From: Siderastrea radians
Lineage: Eukaryota > Cnidaria > Anthozoa > Scleractinia > Rhizangiidae
Assembly: GCA_964017195.1 (NCBI GenBank)
Contig: OZ024897.1
Span: 10,263,451-10,327,450 of the forward strand
DNA length: 64,000 bases
Direction: 5' to 3'
In this document: in pieces, positions 1 through 11,400 of the stretch
Layout of the letters: each line of letters opens with the position of its first letter
Position numbering within the stretch: the stretch's first letter is position 1
Program-made: the position numbers and the translations under genes
The notes under the pieces: model-generated
What the model saw: only the letters and a program-made list of their open reading frames with translations
The model's database searches: none
What the model was told of the DNA's origin: nothing

Positions 1-1380
1 AAGAGACAGTTTTGGTTGGTTATTAGTGTGCTTAAAAAGAGGCAGTTTTGGGTGGTTATTAGTGTGCTTAAAAAGAGGCACTTTTGGGTGGTTATTGGTG
101 TGGTTAAAAAGGGGCAGTTTGGGGTGGGCATTAGGGTGGTTAAAAAGAAGCAGTTTTGGGTGGTTATTAGGGTGGTTAAAAAGGGGCAGTTTTGGGTGGT
201 TATTAGGGTGGTTAAAACGAGGCATTTTTGGGTTGTTATTAGTGTGGTTAAAAAGGGGCAGTTTGGGGTGGTCATAAGGGTGGTTAGAAAGGGGCAGTTT
301 GGGGTGGTTAGTAGTGTGGTTAAAAAGGGGCAGTTTTGGGTGGTTATTAGGGTGGTTAAAAAGAGGCCGTTTTGGTTGGTTATTAGTGTGCTTAAAAAGG
401 GGCAGTTTTGGGTGGTTATTAGTGTGCTTAAAAAGAGGCACTTTTGGGTGGTTATTGGTGTGGTTAAAAAGGGGCAGTTTGGGGTGGGCATTAGGGTGGT
501 TAAAAAGAAGCAGTTTTGGGTGGTTATTAGGGTGGTTAAAAAGGGGCAGTTTTGGGTGGTTATTAGGGTGGTTAAAACGAGGCATTTTTGGGTTGTTATT
601 AGTGTGGTTAAAAAGGGGCAGTTTGGGGTGGTCATAAGGGTGGTTAGAAAGGGGCAGTTTGGGGTGGTCATTAGGGTGGTTAAAAAGGGGCAGTTTGGGG
701 TGGTTATTAGTGTGGTTAAAAAGGGGCAGTTTGGGGTGGTCTTTAGGGTGGTTAAAAAGAGGCAGTTTTGGGTGGTCATTAGGGTGGTTAAAAAGGGGCA
801 GTTTGGGGTGGTTATTAGTGTGGTTAAAAAGAGGCAGTTTTGGGTGATTATTATGGTGGTTAAAAAGAGGCAGTTTTTGGTGGTTTTTAGGGTGGTTAAA
901 AAGAGGCAGTTTTGGGGGGTTATTGGGGTGGTTGAAAAGAGGCAGTTTTGGGTGGTTATTACTGTGGTTAAAAAGAGGCTGTTTTGGGTGGTTATTAGTG
1001 TGGTTAAAAAGAGGCAGTTTTGGGTGGTTACTAGTGTGGTTCAAAACAGGCAGTTTTGGATTGTTATTAGTGTGGTTAATAAGAGGCAGTTTTGGGTGGT
1101 TACTGACAATGGGGTGGGGTGGTCATTAGGGTGGTTAAAAAGAGGCAGTTTTGGGTGGTCATTAGGGTGGTTAAGAGGCAGTTTTGGGTGATTATTATGG
1201 TGGTTAAGAAGAGGCAGTTTTTGGTCGTTTTTAGGGTGGTTAAAAAGAGGCAGTTTTGGGGGGTTATTGGGGTGGTTGAAAAGAGGCAGTTTTGGGTGGT
1301 TATTACTGTGCTTAAAAAGAGGCTGTTTTGGGTGGTTATTAGTGTGGTTAAAAAGAGGCAGTTTTGGGTGGTTATTTATT
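1..1380. repeat. 36-bp minisatellite, first block
   Basis: A tandem array with a 36-bp unit built around GTGGTTAAAAAGAGGCAG followed by TTTTGGGTGGTTATTAG. The period is a multiple of three, so several frames stay open and read as 12-residue repeats; these are not genes. A higher-order repeat is present: about 10 units (360 bp) at 61-300 recur essentially unchanged at 421-660. The block at roughly 843-1020 recurs at about 1190-1370. Confidence 0.95.
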
Positions 1381-1704
1381 GTTGAATGGATGGATAGATG
1401 GATGGAATCTTTTATATATACACGAAATCGTATCAAATTTAAACATACAAGTTTAAATTTGGTTTCCATAAAATCCTTGAATTAACTAATTAATACAATA
1501 CTTTAAAATATGTACTTAAACTTAACAATTTACAAGGCGATCTTTAACTAATTACTTTACAAGTGCCGGTAGTAAGCCTGTTTTAAACTTTTCCAAAGAC
1601 CTTTCTTCTTTGAGGTGGCGAGGGAGAGCATTCCAGACCTTGACGGCACTCAAAGCAAAACTATTCTGATAGTAATTTGTTCTGCATTTGGGCAGTTCTA
1701 GGTC
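1381..1704 (-). mobile_element. 5'-truncated non-LTR retrotransposon (LINE) 3' end
   Basis: On the minus strand, 1704 to 1552 reads as the C-terminal end of a LINE reverse transcriptase polyprotein. It includes NSFALSAVKVWNALP and then RHLKEERSLEKFK, ending in a TAA stop at 1552-1554. A short 3' UTR and a GGAT-type microsatellite tail (1384-1405) follow, as is common in CR1/L2-like elements. The fragment interrupts the 36-bp minisatellite, so it inserted into the array. Clade is inferred; only about 50 codons remain. Confidence 0.75.
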
Positions 1705-2708
1705 GTAATTAGAAGGGTGGTTAAAAAGAGGCAGTTTTGGGTGGTTATTAGTGTGGTTAAAAAGAGGCAGTTTTGGGAGGTTGTTAGTATGGTCAAAAAA
1801 AGAGGCAGTTTTGGGTGGTTATTAGTGTGGTTAAAAAGGGGCAGTTTTGGGTGGTTATTAGTGTGGTTAAAAAGAGGCAGTTTTGGGTGGTTATTAGGTG
1901 GTTAAAAAGAGGCAGTTTTGGGTGGTTATTAGTGTGGTTAAAAAGAGGCCGTTTTGGGTGGTTATTAGCGTGGTTAAAAAGAGGCAGTTTTGGGAGGTTG
2001 TTAGTATGGTCAAAAAAAGAGGCAGTTTTGGTTGGTTATTAGTGTGGTTAAAAAGAGGCAGTTTTGGGTGGGTATTAGTGTGGTTAGAAAGGGGCAGTTT
2101 TGTGTGGTTATTAAGGTGGTTAAAAAGAGGCAGTTTTGGGTGGTTATTAGGGTTGTTAAAAAGAGGTAGTTTTGGGTGGTTATTAGGGTGGTTAAAAAGA
2201 GGCAGGTTTGGGTGGTTATTAGTGTGGTTAAAAAGAGGCAGTTTTGGGTGGTTATTAGTGTGGTTAAAAAGGGGCAGTTTTGGGTGGTTATTAAGGTGGT
2301 TAAAAAGAGGCAGTTTTGGGTGGTTATTAGGGTTGTTAAAAAGAGGCAGTTTTGGATGGTTATTAGTGTGGTTAATAAGAGGCAGTTTTGGTGGTTACTG
2401 GCAATGGCTAAGATGGCTCATTTGAGAATGGTTATTACGGTGGTTAAAAGGGGCAGTTTTGGGTAGTTATTAATGTGGTTAAAAAGGGGGTAGTTTTTGG
2501 TGGTTATTAGGGTGGTTAAAAGGGGGCAGTTTTCGGTGGTTATTAGAGTGGTTAAAAGGTAGCCTGCGTGCAGATGTCTTCTATTTCCTTTGCTTCGGCG
2601 TTTTGGATGGTTGTTTGTGTGGGCGAAAAGAGGCAGTTTTGGGTTAAAAAGAGGCAGTTTTGGGTGGTTATTAGGGTGGTTAAAAAAGGGCAGTTTAGGG
2701 TGGTGATT
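1705..2708. repeat. 36-bp minisatellite, second block
   Basis: The same 36-bp unit resumes after the LINE fragment. Units carrying GGAGGTTGTTAGTATGGTC occur at about 1775 and 1990, and the 2105-2180 block recurs at 2285-2360, so this block also expanded by multi-unit duplication. It degenerates after 2400 and stops at the MITE at 2711. Confidence 0.93.
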
Positions 2709-2710
2709 AA

Positions 2711-3168
2711 GGCCGGCACACACTAGGGTACATGTATCGGGGTCGTGTTGCAGCGACAGTTTTACTCTTATGACATCGCTGTTTTTGCAAAAAAGGTGTG
2801 TTGCATGAATTTCAAGAACATGTTGCATGAAATCCATCTGGTTTGAATTTGTGCGTCATGAAGCGGGGACAAAATGACCCCAATTTTCAATGTCGCATCG
2901 TGTGCACTGCTCTTGCAAACTGTCCCCGCTATACAAAATAGTGAGAACCAATGAAATGCGCCATTGGCTACCCCATAAGTCATAATTCTGTCACCGCAAC
3001 AGACCTTTTTCGCAAAAATGGGGATGTCACACGAGAAAAACTGTCGCTGCAACATGTCCCCGCTACATGTCGCCTAGCGTGTGCTGGCTTGGGTATTGTA
3101 CCTGCAACATGCGTCCAATGCAATGCACACTAAGCTTGTCCCCGCTACATGTCCCCTAGTGTGTGGCT
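2711..3168. mobile_element. MITE, about 460 bp, GGCCGGCACACACTAGGG termini
   Basis: The left end reads GGCCGGCACACACTAGGGTAC and the right end reads CATGTCCCCTAGTGTGTGGC, an inverted repeat. Internal motifs (GCGGGGACA, CGCAAAAAtgg, CTGTCGCTGCAACATGTCC) are also mirrored between the halves. No open transposase frame is present, so it is a non-autonomous DNA element of unassigned family. Confidence 0.75.
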
Positions 3169-4518
3169 GAAAAGAGGCAAACCGACAGAAACAACAACAG
3201 CAACAAAACTTCAACTTTATTTGTTGTTAGCGAAACTACAATTCCCACAGTAAAATCAACCATTTTCTAACTTTACGCCATGATAAGAGAGAGGGAATAC
3301 ATCAATAAATATGCAAAATACTGAGATTCTAGATAGAAAATGCTATTCCCTGAGGCAGGAATTTAAAATTTACTTTTACTTTGACTAAAGCGGTAATGAA
3401 ATACGAGTTACAGTCTCTCACAGAGCACCGTCTCATTTCCCCAAGAAAATTTTATATTAATAGAAAGTCTATTTCTTCCTTCGTTTAATTTCTAAGTTTC
3501 AGTTTGTTTGTAGTGAAGGAAGTGGCATAAATTATTTTTTGAATTTCGCTCGTGATTTCCATAGAGAAACAGGGGGATGTCTTCTAGCTTTATAGTTAAG
3601 GCATGTAGATTGCTTGAAAGTGGTTTAATTTCAAGGCGAATTTTCTTGTGTTTGGTCCTAAATTCGATTGTTTTTATTTGCTGCCAGAACAAAAAGTTAT
3701 TTGAGAAAAGAACCATATAGCGATGGATAACTCAACATGAAGTACTATGAGACAAAGTTTGAGCTGTTTTGAGTTTCACATTTTTGCTGCTATCTTCCGA
3801 TTTTGTTTGATTCTTGCAGACATTCACTCACCCAAAAACGGAAAAATACTGTGACAAAGCCCCTCACATTCCCACGAGTACTCTCTTTGACAAACAAGCG
3901 ATGTAAAAGGACGACAAACTTGAAATGACCTAAGAGATATTGAAACCTCGTTTTCTTAAACTGCACAATATTTTACAACAAGATTTTTTATGACCAATAT
4001 TGTTTTGATCCAAAAAACTGAATGGCAATTAAATTAAAACTCAAGTTTGAACTAAACTGACTGTGGAGCTGGCATTTCATTTTCTGCGAAATCTGATCAA
4101 GGCCACCTTCTTTAATACTTTCAAAATACTCTAATCTGGCGTAAGGTCACAAAACATTTTAAAATTGCTTAAACCACTTAAAGATTTTGTAGGCCATCGC
4201 GTCTAAACGTTAAGGAAATCAAATAGGAAAACAATAATTCATTACCATTTATCATTTTTAAAATTATTTAATAAATAGTTCTTTATGATTGTTGCAATTA
4301 CTACTTAGTTATAAAATCTACCTTAAACTAAGACGCTTGGAGTCGTGCCTGGCATTGAAAAAGAGCTGGAAAGTTATAAAACAAATTAAAAACATAATAT
4401 TATTGTCGTAAACAAGCAATAAAACTAAAGAAAATGCCATTCTGACGTCTTTGTGGTATAGTGTGGTACCCCTATGAAGTTCAATTTGCAATGGCCAATC
4501 TTGTCCACTGTAAATTAA
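3169..4518. other. Intergenic, no supported feature
   Basis: AT-rich sequence with only short open frames. I see no splice-consistent exon or repeat. It may include the 3' UTR of ROGDI, which is transcribed leftward, but I could not place its polyadenylation signal. Confidence 0.5.
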
Positions 4519-4722
4519 CCCTTTTAAGCCCCAACAGTGACAAGCATGAAATTTCTCCTTACATATCCCTACGTGATCAAACACACAGGTCAGGAGAATA
4601 AAGGAAATGATCACCAAACATGAAATGTCTTGATGTTTGTGCAAATTCTCCCAACTAGTACCATAAGAAATGTATGGAGAACACTAGGGAGAATATGCAT
4701 ATTAATATTGGGGCCTAAAGGG
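4519..4722. mobile_element. TTAA-type MITE (piggyBac-like), copy 1
   Basis: Begins with CCCTTTTAAGCCCCAA after a TTAA at 4515-4518 and ends with TTGGGGCCTAAAGGG followed by a degenerate TTAG. It belongs to a family of about 200 bp seen nine times in this window. The CCC-starting inverted repeats and TTAA flanks suggest a piggyBac-derived MITE. Confidence 0.8.
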
Positions 4723-5038
4723 TTAGGTAAGACAGTGGATAATTCTAAAATGCTTGTCTAAAACACCTATAAGTAACTTAAAATTGCAGTTTTGCACAAA
4801 TCAGGTAAATCCAAGATGAATGACCCTCAGCTGCAAAGAATCCTGTAATTTCTGTTTGATATCCCTTTGATAATGTAGCATATGTGTCATAATACAATAT
4901 TTTTATGGACGTTCCATTCTCATGGAATAATCTATTGTCTTAATTATATGGTGTACATTAAATAATCCATCTGCATATCATAAAACTGCAAAACTATATA
5001 CAGGGAGATAAAAATCCATCGGTGAACGACTGTCTTGA

Positions 5039-5418
5039 TCATCTTGAGCCAAGAACAGAAAATACTGCAAACTGAAAAAACAGTAATGTTTTAGCACAAC
5101 ATAATTATTTCACATTGTCAATTCTACCAAACTAGTTTTGAGTCCCCTTGATTAAATTTGACTTACAAATTAATGGCTATCTCATTATTACAGACTTTCT
5201 TTTTCTCAAAAAAAAAAAAATTGAGTAAAATGGAGCGTGGAGGAGGAGGGTAAGCTAGATGCTTTAAGATCCATGTTACAAGAAACTGGTGATTCAACGA
5301 CAAACCTATATAGCCACAAAAATTTGTAGTGTCCATAGCAACAAAATAATATACTTTAAGAACAGTCATTTTGTTAACACAAGTCCAACCGACCAGCCAA
5401 CAGACTGACGACCGTCTC

Positions 5419-5467
<49 letters not shown>

Positions 5468-8400
5468 ATGTATGAATAAATATGCCACACGGAACGACTT
5501 CAAAGCCCAGGGTTAATTTTCCTTGCAAAGCTAATCATTTATTATTATTAAATATATAATTTATGGAAATCACTAAAAATACCAAGTGTAATTAAAACAA
5601 AAGCTTACCTTATCTTTCAGCTGTTGGCATAGTCTAAGAGCTGCTCCCATGAGCAGTACAGAATTACTGAGTCTTGGAATTGAACAATCAACCTGTCACC
5701 ACAAAAAACAAAACAAAAAACAAAAAACAAAAAACAAAAAACAAAACAAAAACAAAAACCAAAGGCTTGTTGGATAAAGGTGCACGTAATTACTAAGTTA
5801 ACATAAGCAAAGTTGAGTCGATATACTCACTAGAGGATTGCATTTTCCAGAAATTTGATTGGTTCCATACCAAAGGCATATCATCTAATATAAACCATCA
5901 CTACCCTATTTGGAAAGCCATTTTTTTCAAATGGATGAGAAGATTGCACTTCCTCTCATTTGTTTCTCTTTCAGTGGAACCTCGATTTAACGAACCTCTA
6001 CATAACAAAGTCCTTGGTATAACGAACAATATTTTTCAGCCCAGAAATGGTGTGATGTATGGAAAAGAACCTCAATATAACGAACCATTTTCCCCAGTCC
6101 ACTGGCACTTTGTTTAATCGAGGTTCCACCATTTTTCACTAGAAATCTCGTCATACATGTAACAGCCAACTCAGCACAGCATGCCTTGCTAGCCATAGCC
6201 TGTATAACAAGCAATTCCATAAATTTTTCCAAACCCTGGAAGCATTGTTCACTTTTTGGCCACACAAAAATTGAGCAAGGGCAAAACATGGAAGGAGGTG
6301 CAAAAGCGAAAACATGCTTTGACCATGCGGAAAACCTACGGAAATGCATGCTTGCTTTGCAGTCTATGGCAGCTGTGAGATGACTCAAGTCTGTGGAAGA
6401 GCTGTTTAACATAATTTTGTTAAACTTACTGTGTAAGGACAATTTTCCACTGGTTGAGTGAAACATAACAAGTGGAAAATGTTTCCTCATACACCAAAGG
6501 GGTTTGAATATAGGTCAGGTGACTAGCAAGGCGGACAGTTGCTTTTGTTGTGACTGCCACTGCTGACCCTCTAATCCCCAGGAGGGTTCTCCCATCAAGT
6601 TAGAATAGGTGTGTGCCACAAAGGTTCTTACACCCTGATCCCATTTAAGGATAGAAAATCAAAAATTGATACCCTTTTTGAGGCCCATACCCCAAAAATG
6701 ACACCCTATTCGAGAGAAAAACAATAACTAAGAATTGTGTAATCAGGTCGTTTTTATTTCTTTTCTGTAACTTGGGAAGTTACCGGGCTCTAATCCATTC
6801 ACCCTTGGATTTCAGTAGTGTACTGCATTAGTATAACACATGCAATTCTTGCAATTTTTGGTACCTTGCTGGTTTTAGTGTGACATTAGGTGGCAGCTCT
6901 TTATTTTACAATAACGGACATACTGTGGTGGTCAGATTGGCATGGCTTCATGGGAGGGTCGGCTTAGCCTGCGGGCTACTAATAGTGTGTGAGACACTGC
7001 TTTAGAAATAAGATTCATAATTTACCTCAAAGTGACTTGTGATCTCCATCCACTTGTTGTTGTACTCGCTGTGCCAGACAAGCAATACATTTAACTTTAT
7101 TTCACTAGCACACTTAAAGCAGCCTTGTCAAAACATGCTGGCAGCCAGCTGGTTTGCTACCTATGGCTGATTATCCCGGGGGGGGGGGGGGACTCCCATA
7201 TGAAAGGGTCAGGGATGCTCCTAGGAAAATTAGAATTACACCCCTAAAGGAGGCCGATCTGGCCATGTCTCAGGCTTTCTTTGACCCTTAAAGGAGACCA
7301 TGCTAAAACAGACAACCAAGTAACAGCTACAGACAAAAAATAGTGATTTTAATTGCGCTAAAGATTTGACATCGAATGCTGTCCTCTATATTTAGATGTA
7401 AAAAGCATTGTCATAAATCTTTAGTTTTTCATTCACAGTCTACCCTACGCGATACCTGTATGGGTAAAAATATTGGCTTACCGTCCTGAACACTGTAAGT
7501 GACACCAAAGTCTGCAATTTACACCCCTAAGCGAGGCGAAGAGAATCCCCATTACTTTCATATGGGGGCCACCCCCCCCCCACCCCCGGCTTATTATTTG
7601 CCATTTTCTTACCCTAGACTTCCCCAGGAGCCTGTTAGAGGGCAGGGGAACCCTGCTTACTACCGCATTAGTTTGCCTATTACTACAAAACATTTTGACA
7701 GAGCTGTGCAGTGGACATGAGGTGATTAAGAATGTGCCACATTTGTTACAATCACCTCATATCAAACTAGGATGAGTGGATTAATTATAATTGTTTTATT
7801 AAATTCTAACACTGAAACTTTTTAACGTGGTGGCAATTAAAATAGTATCTAATTTCCTTATCATTGAAAAAGCGAGGCTATTTACTGATGACCTGTGTGT
7901 GGTGAACCAATGTGAAAGCTCTGATATAAAAATGCATATTCTCATTACTGATCTCTGCATATTTCTTATAGAACTAGTAAGGAGAATTTGCCTAAATATC
8001 AAGACATCTTATCCTCAGTGATCACTTCCTTTATTCTTGTCACTCAATTATTCAAACAAGTAATCACCATGTAAAGAGAAATTTCATTTTCATCAGGGCT
8101 TGATCAACTAACAAACCTATACCCCTCACACAAACTTCAAATTGGAATTTTGAAGATAATGTTTTAGGTGACAGCTAGGAATTAAAGCACAAATTGACAT
8201 CTTATAGAAAAAAATCTTCTTTAATTTATAAAATGATAACCTTGTTCACACAAATAACTTACAATGTTTGTCCAACAGGGTCACTCTCCTGAGGCTGTTT
8301 CTATGGAATAAACATCACTGATAAATGATCGACATAATTAAACATTACAGGCTTTGCAAAACTGTTCACACAAATTACAGAATACATTCAACCTGCCACA

Positions 8401-11400
8401 AAGAAGCTAATCAGCCAAGACAGCACCAGCCCTTTTAATAATTGCCATTATTAAAAAACTGGACTAGGTATATTGGATTTCTAGCATTTTGATTGGCTGA
8501 ACGGAGCTAGGCTATCAGCTCATATACCTGCTGCGACAAATATGGTCAGTGAACACTCAACAACAAAGTGAGCTGAAAGTTTTTTCCTCGCGAGCAACCC
8601 GACGAGAAAGATGGGCAAGAAAAATCACTTGGCAGCGAATTTAAATTAAGCAGAAATTCCAACATCGTCACCAACAAGCATCACCAACAGCGTCGTCTAA
8701 CGCAAGTCACTGAAATTGTTTGAAGAAACTGTGCAGAAATAGAAATTTAAGCATTAAAGCGTCGTGTTTACAATTTAGCTTAATTTCTTTCATCGATCGT
8801 CACGTCGATCATTGAAATTGAACACGGTAGGTTTTATCAGGAAAGCTTTCCACTTCAAAATATCAAGACAAGACATAAAATAAAACACAGTGAAATGAGG
8901 CAGGAGCATTTAATAAAAACTATCACACATTCATGGCGAGTCGGTGCGAAAATCATGAAGCAGTCTAAACAAGTACTAAAAAAATACAGCGGCAAACTAC
9001 CAAGAAGGAAGGAAGGGCGAGCTTTTTTCGCCTTTAACACGCAAAATTGACACTGGTTTACCTGCACTCGTTGTAGTTCTGTGTTCCAACAGGTCCAAAT
9101 GCTCAGATAGAAATCGGATGCCATGTAAACGGAGTTGAATCACTTTTCCAGTTGTTTGAATGTTGTTTTTAAGCTTACCATTCCGTCCGCAACCTCTAAA
9201 CCGAGAACAACTGCATTTTGCACTTTGCATTTAACAAACTATGATGGTGACTTCTAATGTTCCTCACTACAGTAATCTTGCTTCTGAGCTGCATGGAAAT
9301 TACCTCTTCAAGTTCAAATTTGTTCTGTCTTCAGTTCGATGAAACACGCACATGATGGCTCCGTTGTGCGAACAGATTGCAAACTTGTTCAGTTTCCACT
9401 CCAGCAGCTAATATGGTGAAATTGTACAGCTTCAATCCGCTTTGAACGATGGTAACAACAATGTTTCAGGTAAAAATCAAACATGTACCATATTTCAGAG
9501 CCAATAATTAGAAGATTTCTTTCCAAAACTTGTGCTACTTTGTTCAGAGCAGTTTTCATTGATTCATTCAGCTTTGCAGTGAAACGCTGCAACACTTCGC
9601 AAGGTTTTGGCGCCTTTTTCGTTCAGTCATGTGAGCGATTCTTGTTCCGTTTAAATTTCTTTTCTCATTTTTCCCGTTCTTTCTTGAATTTTTTTTTAAT
9701 AGTGGTTAAGTTTTTAATAAAACAATTATTCTACTCGGGCTTGCTGGATATCAAATGATTATAACCAACTCGGCGCCACGCGCCTCGTTGGTTATCTATC
9801 ATTCGATATCCAGCGCGCCCTCGTAGAATAATTGTTAATTATAACCAGGCTGTTGCATCCACGCATATAGTTGAATTTAGACTGTCACAAATCAGATTCC
9901 CCAGTGAAGTAGCATGTCTTTCACAACACATCAATATGGCATTACTTTTGAGTACACAAGGAAAGCCAAGCATTTGGACACCAAACTTTTGCTGGGTGTC
10001 CAGCAAAAGTTGGAACTGAGTTCAATTTGAGTGCTGTATTAGCCTCCCATGCAGTCACTTTTAGGGGAGGAGGGTAATACAATTCCCCTAAAAACAACTG
10101 CGTAAGAGGCTAGTGCTGTGTTGGCTGAGGAAAAACTGACTGACTAAGGTCAGTTGCCTACAAAAATGATGGCATATTTCTAGACCTGGGATCACCCATG
10201 AAGGGACCCTGTGCTAAAGTAAACTTACAGAGTTCTGAGGTGGGACAGGAAGAGTTGTTAAAGTGTAGACTGACAGTATGAGTTTGTCACTGTTGAGGCA
10301 AAAATGTGCAACTACATCTTCTGGCATGCCAGGCTTGAAGACTCTCTGAAAAAAATTGTATCGAATGATGTATTAATAAACTTGTCTTTATCAAGCTATG
10401 AGCCAGAAGAGTTTCTGGAGAAATACATGGAAAATTCACCAAGGTTTTTACAATTTTATATTACATCAGGGAACATGTTTCCAGAGTGGTTATTTAAATA
10501 GTAGTTACAATTATTAATAATAATTACAATAACTATTATATTATTATTCATGACAATAAACGTCGTCACTGGGTAACCTGTATTTCGCAGAGGAGAGAAA
10601 CGACAGCTGTGTTTGCAGCTTATTAGCACGGTAAGGAACGGTGGCTTAGGAAAAGAAGGGATTGGCACTAGTATGATGATGCAATTAGTGGATTGCACCA
10701 TTGATACATCACAGTTCTTGAGAAGGGAGAGAGATGACTGTTTATTTGACGTGAGAGGTTGATTTTAATTACATAAAGACGAAGGAATCGGTCATTAATA
10801 AGGAGATCAATTAATAAGGTAGCTGTTATGAGTCTTTAAGTTAGTTCATGTGGTTTGCGTGTGGTGTTGGTTGCTGCAGGGTTTGAGGCAATTATCTAGT
10901 TTGTAGCCGTTCCGAGTCAACTTATTTACTTTGCATGGGGATTCCCGGGTTAGCAAACCAGATTTAAACATCACGTCATGAGATATGCCTTAACGTGCCC
11001 CATACTCTGACGATCTGCTCAAGCTCGTGTTTATCAAGTGTTATATTTTGATTCTACTGCTATGTTCACTGTTTGTATTCACGGTCTAGACACAACAGCA
11101 AATATTTCGTCATCCCTTTGTAAGCATCCTCAGTTGCAGGCAAATTTATACCTACATTCAACGTTTGTGATGAGTGAATTTGTGTTTTTCAGCAGAAATA
11201 AAAGCGATAAGAAAGATAAGCTGAGTCATCAGAGTTTAAACATTACTTCATCCAGTAACGCTAGAGTCAAAATATTGTGTCACACAATCACACTTTTCGT
11301 CACGCTGGTTCGTATAAATATAGGATCGCGCTAACATTTGTGAAACCTAGGGGTGGGGAGGGTTAAAATGCCATTAAACGGCCGGTTAAAATGCCCATTG

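Noticed and set aside
16..1191. 391-codon open frame and companions in the first 2.5 kb
   Set aside because: The frame is a by-product of a 36-bp repeat (divisible by three). Several frames are open at once, no initiation context is seen, and the peptide is only a 12-residue repeat.
5015..5064. Alternative ROGDI terminal exon reading YFLFLAQDDQDSRSP
   Set aside because: The acceptor at 5065 is seven nucleotides downstream of a much better one (TTTTTTCAG), and the better one gives a family-like ending after LKDK.
5987..6490. 167-codon minus-strand open frame
   Set aside because: Its C-terminal end lies in the pogo-like MITE, it lies within a ROGDI intron on the same strand, and it shows no recognisable domain.
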